Positions 7,642-16,713 are shown, counted from the first letter of the stretch. The stretch is 64,000 nt of DNA from JABJPM01 sp964344655 (GCA_964344655.1 CAYFOF010000001.1:62001-126000), one strand, 5' to 3'. The notes: generated from the letters alone by a model not told the origin. Numbers and translations are program-made.

Positions 7642-8346
7642 TTACGCTTCAAAGTTAGTTTCTTTTTGCGATTCTTTTTCATCAACAGTTAATATTCTTG
7701 TTAGTTTTCCTTTTCTTTTTGCGTGTATTCTTGCTTTGGCAAAATCATTTTTGTATTCCTCTGGAACAATTAATTCTTGTATTTCTACTGTGTGTTGTAT
7801 GAAGGCTTTTTTGAATGGTTCTTGTATGTCAAAAGCATAGTCTTCTAAGATTGATTTATCAGTTGTTGTTAGTACACAATAATCTGCTTTGGGTTTTGAA
7901 TCTCCTTTTCCTGGTTTTCCTGATTTGGGAGCTTTTTCTTTTATTTTCAGTTTTCCATATTCGGTTTCGAATGAAAGATTTATTGAATTGAATGGAAATT
8001 TATTGCAAGTTTCTAGAACTTGATCTTTTGTTAATTCAGAATCTACAATATGTTTTTTTACTCCCATTGCATTTTTTATTTCTGTGAATTCTATTGGAGA
8101 TTCTTCAGTTAAATCTCTTGTTGCGAATATTATTCCTTTAACTTTTGTTTTATCTTGGATTGTATTTGCTAGAAATTCTACTAATTCATTTGTGAATTCT
8201 GGTGATGTTTTAATTTTTACAGCCTTTGCTGTAATATTTATATCTATTAATGCTTTATTCTCAAAAGTTCCTGGACCAAATTTTGTAAATTGATTGTGAA
8301 CTTTTTCGTCAATTTGATTGTTAAATAGTTTTTTTATGAAATTCAT
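7642..8346 (-). CDS. hypothetical protein
   Basis: 234 residues, soluble, with a Pro/Gly/Lys-rich insertion (PKSGKPGKGDSKPK) near residue 145 that looks like a linker between two mixed alpha/beta domains. The C-terminus is basic then acidic (HAKRKGKLTRILTVDEKES). No family recognised. It is divergent from the Cys-rich small gene at 8423, with a 60-bp AT-rich intergenic region that must hold both promoters. Confidence 0.55.
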   Translation of the reverse strand: MNFIKKLFNNQIDEKVHNQFTKFGPGTFENKALIDINITAKAVKIKTSPEFTNELVEFLANTIQDKTKVKGIIFATRDLTEESPIEFTEIKNAMGVKKHIVDSELTKDQVLETCNKFPFNSINLSFETEYGKLKIKEKAPKSGKPGKGDSKPKADYCVLTTTDKSILEDYAFDIQEPFKKAFIQHTVEIQELIVPEEYKNDFAKARIHAKRKGKLTRILTVDEKESQKETNFEA

Positions 8347-8422
8347 GATTTTGTTTTTTGTTATTTGTTTTTATATTTTATGGTTTAGTAAGTAATATAA
8401 ATTTGGGTTGATTAGAGATATT

Positions 8423-8626
8423 ATGGAACTTGATAAGATTATTGAAAGAATATTAGAAGCAAATCCTTCTTTTGATAAGGAGAAATTATTTATAAGAGCA
8501 AATGGAAATGTAGAGTATTCTTGTGAGCATGGAGTTGGGCACACTGTTTATTTTTCTGGTCAAAAAGATGTTCATGGGTGTTGTGAAGAAAGGTGTTGTT
8601 TAGATTATGAAATCTTAAATGATTAG
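8423..8626 (+). CDS. small cysteine-rich protein
   Basis: 67 residues from the ATG at 8423. A longer frame can be opened with TTG at 8408, but a TATA-like AATATAAAT at about 8394-8402 places transcription start at roughly the ATG, so the shorter form is preferred. The C-terminal half is rich in Cys and His (YSCEHGVGHT, HGCCEERCCLDYE), suggesting metal binding. Function unknown. Confidence 0.55.
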   Translation: MELDKIIERILEANPSFDKEKLFIRANGNVEYSCEHGVGHTVYFSGQKDVHGCCEERCCLDYEILND

Positions 8627-8659
8627 TTTTATAAATAACTTATTTTCTCAAAGGATTAT

Positions 8660-8734
8660 GCTCTCGTAGTGTAGTCCGGTCCAGCATTTCGGCCTCTCGC
8701 GCCGAAGACCCGGGTTCAAATCCCGGCGGGAGCA
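8660..8734 (+). tRNA. tRNA-Glu (anticodon CTC)
   Basis: Acceptor strand GCTCTCG pairs with CGGGAGC and the discriminator is A. The anticodon stem TCGGC/GCCGA encloses the loop CTCTCGC, giving anticodon CTC. The T arm CCCGGGTTCAAATCCCGG is canonical. No intron and no encoded CCA. A TTTATAAA box ends about 24 bp before the 5' end, as expected for an archaeal tRNA promoter. Confidence 0.95.
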
Positions 8735-8785
8735 TTTTATTTTACCAATAATAATTTAAATATATAGTATGTCCCAAAATCAAAA

Positions 8786-9859
8786 ATGAATTGCCTTAAT
8801 ATTGCTATTGCTTATTGTGATCAAGGAAAGGGACATAAAAACCGTCAAGAGATATTTGCTCAACAATTAAGAGAAGAAGGGCATAACGTTTTCTTGGTAA
8901 ATGAACAGGTAGATTTATTTGGTTGGACAGCAAATTATGATGGCCTAAGTATGAATAGAGGAAAAACCTTAGTAAATAATATTATTAATGCCTCACAAAA
9001 ATTTATTCCTAGTATCATTGAAGTGAGAAAATTGCTTAGAGATTTTGAGATAGATTATGGGGTTGTTGATTTTCAGCCATCTTTTACAGTTGCTGCTAGA
9101 AGTTTAAACATCCCCTTAATTAGTTTTGATCATCAACATGCACTTACACACTTAGATATTCCTTTGCCAAGAGCTACATTAAAAGAATTACTTGCAAGAA
9201 CAATTATTCCTAGTTTACATTCGGAACATTATATTGTAACAAATTTTTTTCCAAGTACTATAAAAGAAAATCTAGAGGAAAAAACTACACTTGTTGGCCC
9301 AATACTTAGAGATGATGTTCTCAATGCAGAAACAGGAAATGAAGATTTTCTTGTTTTTTATGCGACAGATCCAAGTGCTAGTAAAGATTTAGAAGAATTG
9401 GCGTTTGCAATTGAAAGAGATATTTATTTTTTTAATTCTGGAAAAACGGGTGTTGAGAGGAATATTCAATTTAAGGATGTTAATGGTGAAGAATTTTCGC
9501 AAATGCTAGCAAAATCATCAGGATTAGTTAGTAATGCAGGAAATAACGCTACAGGGGAAGCTCTCTATCATCAAACACCAGTATTCGGTCTCCCTCTGGA
9601 CCAATTTGAACAAGAAGCAAATTCTCTTAACATAAAACTTAAAGGATATGGACATACTCCTTTGCAGGAAAATTCTGTTGAAGCATTCAAAGAATTTCTA
9701 GAAAGATTACCAGAATATAGAGAAAATATTCAACGAGATAAACATTTTTTCAACGGTAATAGTCAACTAAAACAAGCATTTAGGAATGCAGTATCTAAAA
9801 TAGAAGAAAAAAGAGAACAAAGATTATTTTCTTGTTCTGTTCAAACACAACTAATTTAA
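8786..9859 (+). CDS. MJ1255-like GT1/GT28-fold glycosyltransferase
   Basis: 357 residues with a GT-B arrangement. The N-terminal domain opens with IAIAYCDQGKGHKNRQ, the glycine-rich GxGH loop, and contains YGVVDFQPSFTVAAR and the ISFDHQHAL segment typical of the MJ1255-type family. The C-terminal domain contains LVSNAGNNATGEALYHQTP followed by PLDQFEQEANSLNI, the nucleotide-sugar site (SNAG..ATGEA..Q.EQ). It probably transfers a sugar from a nucleotide donor to a lipid or surface glycan; donor and acceptor cannot be read from the sequence. A TATA-like TTTAAATATAT at 8753-8763 makes the message nearly leaderless. Confidence 0.8.
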   Translation: MNCLNIAIAYCDQGKGHKNRQEIFAQQLREEGHNVFLVNEQVDLFGWTANYDGLSMNRGKTLVNNIINASQKFIPSIIEVRKLLRDFEIDYGVVDFQPSFTVAARSLNIPLISFDHQHALTHLDIPLPRATLKELLARTIIPSLHSEHYIVTNFFPSTIKENLEEKTTLVGPILRDDVLNAETGNEDFLVFYATDPSASKDLEELAFAIERDIYFFNSGKTGVERNIQFKDVNGEEFSQMLAKSSGLVSNAGNNATGEALYHQTPVFGLPLDQFEQEANSLNIKLKGYGHTPLQENSVEAFKEFLERLPEYRENIQRDKHFFNGNSQLKQAFRNAVSKIEEKREQRLFSCSVQTQLI

Positions 9860-9868
9860 TTTTTTATT

Positions 9869-10732
9869 TTAACAAGCAACTTTTTCGTCTATTGCTTGAT
9901 CATGATTTTCACAGGCCATGTAACTTGGCCTGGGTAATTGTTCTGCATGCTGGTGATAGTTTGTGCAACCCAATAATTCTGAGGCGCTTATTGCCCCTTC
10001 AACAGTTTCATATAATTCATATCTATCTATACAAACATCTCCTACCCTTTCAAATACAAATCTACCAATACTTTTTCCTTCTAACACTTCATAATCTAGT
10101 AGTTTTATGGGTTCTTTGGGATTTGTATCATCATTATTAGAAGTATAACCAGAACCACTATCTGTGCCGGCATCATAAGCAAAAAGTTCAATCTCTTGTC
10201 TTTCTATCCATTTTCCATCGACAAATAACTCTAAACTGTTTACCCCTACAATCCAATCGGGGCTTGGAGCAACCATTGAAATTACACTCACTAATGGGTA
10301 TTCTTCAGTCATTTCAAATTCTACAGAAACTTCTCCAGGGGACGGATTAATTCCTCCTCCAGAAATAATTTGATTTGTATTTCCATTTTCAATTTCTTGT
10401 TCAATTTCTGGAATAAATTTGCTCTTACTTCCTGTTTCGGCAACTTCTTCTATTCCCCCAGATGAAATTCCTCCAAGTTCCCAATAAGTAATATCTTTTG
10501 TGTGAGAGGCTCCAATAAGTCCAGACCAATGAGGGTTGCTTGGGAAGTTCTCTGGATGATTTTCTTCACTCCAATCGGAAATAAATGTAAGTTTATATTT
10601 CACATTGTTTTCAACTATCTCATTATTTTGGCCATCAATATCATTTGCTAACATTCTATCACCAATTAAAAAATAAGTTCCGATTGCAAGAACTATCAGA
10701 ATTGTAATAATAGTAATCAAACTCTTTTTCAT
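9869..10732 (-). CDS. membrane-anchored Spondin_N-domain protein
   Basis: 287 residues. A signal anchor (about 5-25) is followed by a Spondin_N domain from about 47 to 210. The diagnostic segments are in order: YKLTFISDWSEENHPENFP, HWSGLIGASHTKDITYWELG, the AETGSKSK turn, VAPSPDWIVGVNSLELF, then LFAYDAGTDSGSGYTSNN. In animal F-spondins and some bacterial proteins this C2-like fold binds Ca2+ or glycans. The C-terminal 60 residues carry four Cys (CIDRYELYETVEG, LLGCTNYHQHAEQ, YMACENHDQ, VAC) and are unassigned. A TTTATATA box lies about 25 bp before the ATG. Domain recognition is from motif memory. Confidence 0.75.
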   Translation of the reverse strand: MKKSLITIITILIVLAIGTYFLIGDRMLANDIDGQNNEIVENNVKYKLTFISDWSEENHPENFPSNPHWSGLIGASHTKDITYWELGGISSGGIEEVAETGSKSKFIPEIEQEIENGNTNQIISGGGINPSPGEVSVEFEMTEEYPLVSVISMVAPSPDWIVGVNSLELFVDGKWIERQEIELFAYDAGTDSGSGYTSNNDDTNPKEPIKLLDYEVLEGKSIGRFVFERVGDVCIDRYELYETVEGAISASELLGCTNYHQHAEQLPRPSYMACENHDQAIDEKVAC

Positions 10733-10809
10733 AATTGAATTAAATTTTAGAGGTATATAAATTATTTGGTTGGGCTTGAAGAAAGATATTTTTAATTAAA
10801 AATAAAAAA

Positions 10810-11016
10810 TTAACGGCCGCAGCCGCAACTTTTTACACCACAGCTACCGCCACAAGAACCATCACATGTACCTTGACCGCAAGATCCTTGTCCGCAAGTT
10901 GGTTGTTCTAAAACTTTTTGTTCTTCTACTTCAGAATCTGCAAATACGAATCCGCCGAAGGATAGAACTAAAATAACTGCGATTGAAAATAAACCGATTT
11001 TTTTGTCATTCTCTAT
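10810..11016 (-). CDS. small exported Cys/Gly-rich protein with a probable AUA start
   Basis: Hand translation gives a 68-codon frame ending at TAA 10810-10812. It has a signal-like hydrophobic segment (KIGLFSIAVILVLSFGGFVF) and a mature tail with seven Cys in a Cys/Gly/Gln/Ser repeat (TCGQGSCGQGTCDGSCGGSC). There is no ATG, GTG or TTG in frame at a sensible place. A perfect Shine-Dalgarno GGAGGTG (11024-11030) stands 7 nt before ATA at 11014-11016, the spacing seen at other genes here, and a second in-frame ATA is at 11020-11022. The only ATG nearby is out of frame. Either AUA initiates, or an ATG was lost by mutation or assembly error. Likely a disulfide- or metal-rich surface peptide. Confidence 0.6.
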   Translation of the reverse strand: MENDKKIGLFSIAVILVLSFGGFVFADSEVEEQKVLEQPTCGQGSCGQGTCDGSCGGSCGVKSCGCGR

Positions 11017-11150
11017 TTTTATGCACCTCCAACGGATAAATCCATAAATTCTTTTAAAAATTTTATGGAGTAATACTCATTAGAATTGGAAATTTTTTAA
11101 AAAATAATAATATTAGTTAGTTTTTTAAATTATTAGTTTTAATCAGTTTA

Positions 11151-12620
11151 ATGGCAAATAAATTTTATATTACAACCGCAATCGATTATGTAAATGGAGC
11201 CCCCCATGTGGGCCATGCATATGAAAAAGTTTTGGCTGATGTTTTAGCTAGATGGAATAGGTTGAATAAAATTGATACTTTTTTCTTGACTGGAACGGAT
11301 GAGAATGCTCAGAAAAATTCATTGGCTGCAAAAGAAATAGGAATGAAAACTAAAGAATTTGTTGATAAAAATACTGAAGTTTTTGTGAAATTATGTGATA
11401 ATTTAGATTTATCTAATGATGATTTTATAAAAACAACTGAAGAAAGGCATGTAAAAGTTGCACAAACAATATTTAAGAAAATTTTCGATAAAGGAGACAT
11501 ATATAAGAAAAAATATTCTGGATTATATTGTGAAGGATGTGAGGCATTCTTAACTGAAAGAGATTTGGTTGATGGAAAATGTCCAGAACATCATAAAGAA
11601 CCAAAAATTATTGAAGAAGAAAATTATTTTTTTAAGTTAAGTAAGTATGAAAAAGAAATTCTGAAATTGGTTTCTAGTAAAGATTTTATAGTTCCAGAAG
11701 GATTTAGGAAAGAAATAGTGAATAGAATAAAATCAGATGGATTAAAAGATATTTCTGTGAGCAGACCTGGAATGGATTGGGGGATAGATACTCCCATTGA
11801 TAAAGAACATAAAATATATGTGTGGATTGATGCTTTGAGTAATTATATTTCTGCTTTGGGGTATCCAAATGATAAAAAATTCAAAAAATATTGGCCTGCA
11901 GATATTCATTTTGTTGGGAAAGGAATAAATTGGTTCCACTCTGTAATATGGCCAGCAATATTAATGTCTGCTGAAGTTGAATTGCCTAAGAAAATATTAG
12001 TTCACGGTTATTTAACATTTAATGGAGAAAAAATAAGTAAAAGTTTAGGAAATGCTATTGATCCAAATACTTTAATTGAAAAATATGGTGTTGATCCCTT
12101 GAGATATACTTTAGTAAAAGATATTCCATATAATCAAGATGGTGATTTTTCTGAAGATTCTTTAAAAAAAAGAGTTAATGGAGAATTGGCAAATGATTTG
12201 GGGAATTTAGTTAGTAGAACTTTAACTTTATGTGAGAAATATTTTGAAGGAATTTTAGATAAACAAACAGATGATAAGTTATTAGGAAAATTAAATTTGA
12301 AGAAAATTGAAAAATATTATTCTGAATTTGAATTGCATCATGCTTTAGAAGAAATATGGAAATTCATTAGAGAGGCAAATAAATATGTTAATGATAAAGA
12401 GCCATGGAAGAATGAAGAGGGGCGAGAAAAAGTTTTGTATAATTTATTAGAAAGTTTAAGGATTATTTCAATATTAGTTTCTCCGTTTATCCCAGGAACT
12501 TCTGAAAAAATAAATAATCAATTGGGAGTTGGCATTGGATTAATTGAAGATATTAAATTTGGAGTGCACGGAAAATATAATGTTAAAAAAGAAGGAGTTT
12601 TGTTTAAAAAATTAGAATGA
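11151..12620 (+). CDS. metG: methionyl-tRNA synthetase
   Basis: 489-residue class I synthetase that charges tRNA-Met. The HIGH-type motif is in YVNGAPHVGHAYEKVLADV near residue 13, the zinc-knuckle insert is YCEGCEAFLTERDLVDGKC near 121-140, and the KMSKS-type loop is NGEKISKSLGNAID near 290. The anticodon-binding helical domain (WIREANKY.. NDKEPW) follows. The C-terminal OB domain that many MetRS carry is absent here and is encoded by the next gene, which overlaps by 4 bp. That split is common in archaea and small bacteria. Confidence 0.96.
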   Translation: MANKFYITTAIDYVNGAPHVGHAYEKVLADVLARWNRLNKIDTFFLTGTDENAQKNSLAAKEIGMKTKEFVDKNTEVFVKLCDNLDLSNDDFIKTTEERHVKVAQTIFKKIFDKGDIYKKKYSGLYCEGCEAFLTERDLVDGKCPEHHKEPKIIEEENYFFKLSKYEKEILKLVSSKDFIVPEGFRKEIVNRIKSDGLKDISVSRPGMDWGIDTPIDKEHKIYVWIDALSNYISALGYPNDKKFKKYWPADIHFVGKGINWFHSVIWPAILMSAEVELPKKILVHGYLTFNGEKISKSLGNAIDPNTLIEKYGVDPLRYTLVKDIPYNQDGDFSEDSLKKRVNGELANDLGNLVSRTLTLCEKYFEGILDKQTDDKLLGKLNLKKIEKYYSEFELHHALEEIWKFIREANKYVNDKEPWKNEEGREKVLYNLLESLRIISILVSPFIPGTSEKINNQLGVGIGLIEDIKFGVHGKYNVKKEGVLFKKLE

Positions 12621-12937
12621 TATCTATAGATGATTTTGGAAAATTAGACTTAAGAGTGGCTGAAATTTTAGAAGTGAATGATCACCCTAATGCAGATAGA
12701 TTATATGCGATGAAAATAAAAATTGGTTCTGAAGAAAGATCTTTAGTTGCAGGAATAAAAAAACATTATACTAAAGAAGAATTAATCGGTAAGAAAATTA
12801 TTGTTATTGCTAACTTAGAACCTGCCGAATTGCGTGGCGTGAAAAGCGAAGGAATGTTATTAGCTGCTTCTGAAGGAGATAATGTAGTCTTAGTTACTGT
12901 CGATAAAGATATTGAGAGTGGTGCTAAATTAGGATAA
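12617..12937 (+). CDS. stand-alone tRNA-binding OB-fold subunit of MetRS (Trbp111/EMAPII-type)
   Basis: 106 residues forming one tRNA_bind OB-fold: FGKLDLRVAEILEVNDHPNA at the start, then SLVAGIKKHY, and the signature ANLEPAELRGVKSEGMLLAA. These proteins dimerise and bind the outside corner of tRNA, raising the affinity of the partner synthetase. The ATGA overlap with metG fixes the partner as MetRS. The tRNA-Ile gene starts immediately downstream on the opposite strand. Confidence 0.93.
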   Translation: MISIDDFGKLDLRVAEILEVNDHPNADRLYAMKIKIGSEERSLVAGIKKHYTKEELIGKKIIVIANLEPAELRGVKSEGMLLAASEGDNVVLVTVDKDIESGAKLG

Positions 12938-12944
12938 AAAAGTA

Positions 12945-13018
12945 TGGCGCCGATCGGATTTGAACCGACGACCGCTCGAGTATCAGTCGAGTGCTCAACC
13001 AGGCTAAGCTACGGCGCC
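12945..13018 (-). tRNA. tRNA-Ile (anticodon GAT)
   Basis: On the minus strand the acceptor GGCGCCG pairs perfectly with CGGCGCC, discriminator A. The anticodon arm CTCGA-CTGATAC-TCGAG gives anticodon GAT. D loop AGCCTGGTTGAGC and T arm GTCGGTTCAAATCCGAT are canonical. No intron or CCA. A TTTATAAA-type box lies at about 13044-13052, 26-34 bp upstream. Confidence 0.95.
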
Positions 13019-13060
13019 TTATAGATTGGATGAAATATTTTCTTTTATAAAATTAACTAT

Positions 13061-14143
13061 TTATGGTAAAAATTTCTTTACGTTTTTAATTTTGTCAGGC
13101 AAATAAGTATTCATAACGTAATTTAGTCCCCATGCCGCAAGTGCTTGTTGTTCTGCTCTTTGCCCCATCTTTTGCATTAGTTCAAGAGCTTTTTTCCATT
13201 CTTTATGCTCTCTTACGAAAGGATCATTTTTTATTACATCTTTAATTTTTTTCTTATCTACATCTTTTAATGGGTGTGTTGGAAGTTTGTAGTCCACTAT
13301 ATCTTGGGGAGTTACTCCTAAAAATTTAGCTTGAGGCACACAGAAGTATTTGTTTATGTGTGCTGCATTTCCTGAACCTACTTTTAGTGTTCTGTAAATT
13401 GACATAAATCCATAAGGATCTGAGTCTGTGAATACGTAAACTGGAAGTTTTTTATCATCGGCAAGTCTTCTAATGAATCTCCTACATGCTCTTGTTGGAA
13501 CTCCTCCCATTGAGATTAAAATACAATTAGCTTTTTTCCAATAATTGTGTTTTACTAATCTTTGAAACATACCAGCAGTCTCTATCGCTAAAATAAATTT
13601 TGCATTTGTTTGGAATTTTAATTGTTCTACAGAAGAAGGAATTGAATATGCTCCAGAACCAAATTTTGTACAATCAATTTTTATTTCTTTTCCTGTTGAA
13701 GGGTCAAGGTCTATTACTGTTAATGCACCAGCAATATCTCCTCCTTTTTCTTCAGGTACAAATCCAAGTTGTTCTCTGTTAACCATGAACATTGCTTCGA
13801 TGTCATCCATTACAGCATCAGATTCTGGTTGTTCTTTGAAACGGGCATCACCCCAATTTTTAGAAACATAATATGCCTCTCTTTTAGTTGCCATATCATT
13901 TCCTTCGACAACTTGTTTTGAAAGAGTCATCATTTTTAGCGTTTGAGCAAAAGATTTTATTGTGTTTACTGTAAGTGCACGTACTTTTTTTGCGCCTTTT
14001 AGTTCGAAATATCCAACTTTTGGATCATAATTAACATTTGATAGAGCTCTAATTGGAATTGAAACTTCTGGTTTTTGTTTTTTGTTAATTTTAGTTTGAA
14101 CTTTTGTTGCAGTATCCTTAATCTTTTTTATTACTTCGCTCAT
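13061..14143 (-). CDS. top6A: DNA topoisomerase VI subunit A (Spo11-like)
   Basis: 360-residue catalytic subunit of the type IIB topoisomerase that relaxes and decatenates DNA. The winged-helix CAP domain contains the catalytic tyrosine in TKREAYYVSKNW (about residue 107). The Toprim domain has the metal site VFTDSDPYGFMSIYRTLK and the segment GGVPTRACRRFIRRLAD. It is encoded behind subunit B with a 4-bp overlap, as in nearly all archaea. Lys-rich N-terminus. Confidence 0.95.
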   Translation of the reverse strand: MSEVIKKIKDTATKVQTKINKKQKPEVSIPIRALSNVNYDPKVGYFELKGAKKVRALTVNTIKSFAQTLKMMTLSKQVVEGNDMATKREAYYVSKNWGDARFKEQPESDAVMDDIEAMFMVNREQLGFVPEEKGGDIAGALTVIDLDPSTGKEIKIDCTKFGSGAYSIPSSVEQLKFQTNAKFILAIETAGMFQRLVKHNYWKKANCILISMGGVPTRACRRFIRRLADDKKLPVYVFTDSDPYGFMSIYRTLKVGSGNAAHINKYFCVPQAKFLGVTPQDIVDYKLPTHPLKDVDKKKIKDVIKNDPFVREHKEWKKALELMQKMGQRAEQQALAAWGLNYVMNTYLPDKIKNVKKFLP

Positions 14144-15720
14144 AATTTCCTAGACCTCTCTAAATAATCTTTTAAGTTATCATTAATTGTTTTTTCATCT
14201 GTATCTTTTAATGTTAATAGTTCTTTAAGTGCTTCTCCGATTATTGGAACATATTTATCAAGATAAGAACGTTTTTTTGCTTCGTCTTTTACTTTTCTTT
14301 GTTTTTTAACATATTTTCCAAGTTGCCTTCCACATTCCTGGACTGCTAATTTTATTTCTTTTATTATTTCTGGATAATGTGCAATAGATTCTTTTGATTC
14401 GGATGTGAATGGTACCCATACTGAAGCTATGTGTACTACAATTACAACAGGTCCAACAGGAATGTTTTTTCCAGATTGTTGTAAGCCATATTGTTTCCAT
14501 TTTGTATCTGTTATTGATTTTGTTGAAGAACATGCAGATTGTTGGTATTGTAGTGGAACTCTGTTTGCAAATCTTATTATTTCGGCAGTTGAATCTCCTT
14601 GTAGAGATCCTCCAAAAGCTATTCCTGCTTCTACAACAAATGGATTTCCACGGTATACTGCTGCAGGTCTTGTTATTGAGGTATAAAATTCTGCGTCAAA
14701 TTCTTTTTTCAAACTTTTTTTCAGTAAATCTTGGCCGATTGGCGAAAGGCAGTCAGTTGGTGGAGCGATGAATTTTGTTTTTCTCATTGCTTGTAACAAA
14801 TTATCTGCTTCTTGTTTTGCTATTCTTGAAGGTCTTGCGTTTGTGTAAAGATTTGCTAGTTCGCATATTTTTTTTGCAGTTCCTGCTCCGATTCTAGAAA
14901 ACTCGGTTGTTAAGAATGATTGTAATGTTTTTGATTTTGTGGCTTTTAACATGTTAATTAGTATTCCAAGTTCAATTCCATCTGGATGAGGTTTGATTTC
15001 TTTTGGTTTTACTGGCATGTCTGTTGTTCCACGAGGATAATCTATCCTTGTTCCATCTGGCTCTATTAATGTCAATCTAGCGTGAGGGTTAGAAACGGCA
15101 GTGTATTTCATATATTCAGAAACAGAACGTTTTCCCCTTTGATATTTGCCTTCCATTTCAATAGAAATTTTTGTTCCGTGATCTTTGTCCCATTCTACTA
15201 TTTCTTCTTTTGAAATTTCTGATTCGTTTTTTGTTGTATCTAAATGTAATTCATAATAATGTGCTGGTTTAGTTTTTCCAATTTTGGAAGTAATTTTTAC
15301 TGGTTTTCCGGTTGTTAATTGTCCATATAATCCAGCTGCAGAAATTCCAATTCCTTGTTGTCCTCTTGTTTGAGAGAGTTTATGGAATTTAGAACCGTAT
15401 AGTAATTTACCAAAAATATTTGGGATTTGTTCTTTTACAATTCCCGGGCCGTTATCTTCTATGGTTACTATAAATCTATCTGGGGAAGATTGTTTTATTT
15501 CTACTATTACATCTGGAAGGATATTTGCTTCTTCTGCTGCATCTAATGCATTGTCAACCCCTTCTTTTATCGTTGTAGAAATTGCTTTTAAAGGATTGTC
15601 AAATCCTAATAAATGTCTATTTTTTGTAAAGAATTCTGAAATAGAAATATCTCTTTGTTTTTTTGCTTGTTCTATTGCGTGAGTTATTTCTTTTTTGTTT
15701 TCGGCGAGAGTTGTTTGCAT
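14140..15720 (-). CDS. top6B: DNA topoisomerase VI subunit B (GHKL ATPase)
   Basis: 526 residues. The GHKL ATPase signatures are present in order: STTIKEGVDNALDAAEEANI (N box), IEDNGPGIVKEQIP (G1), and the lid/G2 region QTRGQQGIGISAAGLYGQLT. The transducer domain follows, containing the KPAHYYELHLD strand and the PAAVYRGNPFVVEAGIAFGG segment. ATP binding dimerises the B subunits and gates strand passage by top6A. An H2TH region lies near residues 240-310. The pair forms its own operon, probably from a promoter near 15740. Confidence 0.95.
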   Translation of the reverse strand: MQTTLAENKKEITHAIEQAKKQRDISISEFFTKNRHLLGFDNPLKAISTTIKEGVDNALDAAEEANILPDVIVEIKQSSPDRFIVTIEDNGPGIVKEQIPNIFGKLLYGSKFHKLSQTRGQQGIGISAAGLYGQLTTGKPVKITSKIGKTKPAHYYELHLDTTKNESEISKEEIVEWDKDHGTKISIEMEGKYQRGKRSVSEYMKYTAVSNPHARLTLIEPDGTRIDYPRGTTDMPVKPKEIKPHPDGIELGILINMLKATKSKTLQSFLTTEFSRIGAGTAKKICELANLYTNARPSRIAKQEADNLLQAMRKTKFIAPPTDCLSPIGQDLLKKSLKKEFDAEFYTSITRPAAVYRGNPFVVEAGIAFGGSLQGDSTAEIIRFANRVPLQYQQSACSSTKSITDTKWKQYGLQQSGKNIPVGPVVIVVHIASVWVPFTSESKESIAHYPEIIKEIKLAVQECGRQLGKYVKKQRKVKDEAKKRSYLDKYVPIIGEALKELLTLKDTDEKTINDNLKDYLERSRKL

Positions 15721-15760
15721 TTTCTAAATTCTTTTTGATTAGTTTATAAAGTTTATTGCG

Positions 15761-16180
15761 CTAAATTGCTAATGTAACTAACATTATTGCTATTCCGAAG
15801 AAAATTCCTGCAATAACTTGTGCTACAGTATGGCCTTCTCTTTTTAGTTTTTCCACTCTTGCATCTTTTGGATCAAGTTTTTCTAAGATTTTCTTTTGTT
15901 TACCTACTTCTAATCTTATTCCGAAAGAATCTCTTATTATAACAGAAGAAATTGCTAATGTTACTAGAGTTATTACTGAAAGCCCTTGAGTTAATATTAT
16001 TGCTGTGCTAAGTGCTGCTACAAAAGAAGAATGCGAGGAAGGCATACCCCCATCTAAAAAGAAATATGAGAATTCAAATTTTTTGTTTTTTGTTGTCTCG
16101 GTTATTATTTTTATACATTGAGGTATAAACATTGCTAGTACTAGTCCTAACGCTATTGTGTAAAAAGAGTATTCTATCAT
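15761..16180 (-). CDS. divergent PAP2/DUF212 membrane protein
   Basis: 139 residues, four to five hydrophobic helices. The DUF212 signature is clear: DGGMPSSHSSFVAALSTAI followed by VIIRDSFGIRLEVGKQ, relatives of PAP2 acid phosphatases/vanadium haloperoxidases. The substrate is unknown; lipid phosphatase activity is a family-based guess. It overlaps the KH-protein gene by 4 bp, so it belongs to the aIF1A-Dim2 operon. Confidence 0.85.
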   Translation of the reverse strand: MIEYSFYTIALGLVLAMFIPQCIKIITETTKNKKFEFSYFFLDGGMPSSHSSFVAALSTAIILTQGLSVITLVTLAISSVIIRDSFGIRLEVGKQKKILEKLDPKDARVEKLKREGHTVAQVIAGIFFGIAIMLVTLAI

Positions 16181-16713
16181 AGTAATTCCTCAGCTTCTTT
16201 TTGTTTTCTTAACCACATGTATGCATGAGTTTGGGGAGCACCATTTAAAATAATTTCTACTGCTCTTCTTGCTAGGTAAACGTCTTGTTGTTTTCCAATT
16301 ATTCCAACGGTTTTTCCATAAATTGAAAGGAATGTATTTGTCATTAATTCTATTGTTCTTCGTGTTTTACCATCTGTGCCAATTACTCTTGACCTTAACC
16401 TTTCTTCAGATTTTTTTGAAGATCCAGCATAATCTTGTATTTGTACTAAATCTAGAATGTATTCTTCATTTTTTAATAAGAATGCTTTTCTTGGATTGAA
16501 TCCTCGCCCAATTGCTTTTACTATAGATGTTCCAATTAAAACATTAAGAGAATCTTCTCCCTCTATTATTACATCTCCTTCTTTTGAATTAACTTGAATT
16601 TTTATATTAAGTTCTTTCTCTATCTTTTTCTTGGATGCGCCTTTTTCTCCAATTAGTACAGCAATCCTTTCCTTTGTGATTTTAAGTTCTTCTTGCATTT
16701 TAGAATTCTTCAA
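16177..16713 (-). CDS. archaeal KH-domain protein, Dim2/Pno1-like ribosome biogenesis factor
   Basis: 178 residues with two KH domains: the first at about 8-75 (ITKERIAVLIGEKGASKKKI) and the second at about 105-160 (SRVIGTDGKTRRTIELMTNT). The ending GAPQTHAYMWLRKQK is diagnostic of the Pno1/Dim2 family that binds the 3' end of 16S rRNA and assists late 30S maturation. It overlaps the aIF1A gene by 14 bp; aIF1A also works on the 30S subunit, which fits a shared operon. Confidence 0.9.
   Translation of the reverse strand: MKNSKMQEELKITKERIAVLIGEKGASKKKIEKELNIKIQVNSKEGDVIIEGEDSLNVLIGTSIVKAIGRGFNPRKAFLLKNEEYILDLVQIQDYAGSSKKSEERLRSRVIGTDGKTRRTIELMTNTFLSIYGKTVGIIGKQQDVYLARRAVEIILNGAPQTHAYMWLRKQKEAEELL

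Noticed and set aside
14306..14771. Open frames inside top6B on both strands
   Set aside because: Shadows of the conserved top6B transducer region.
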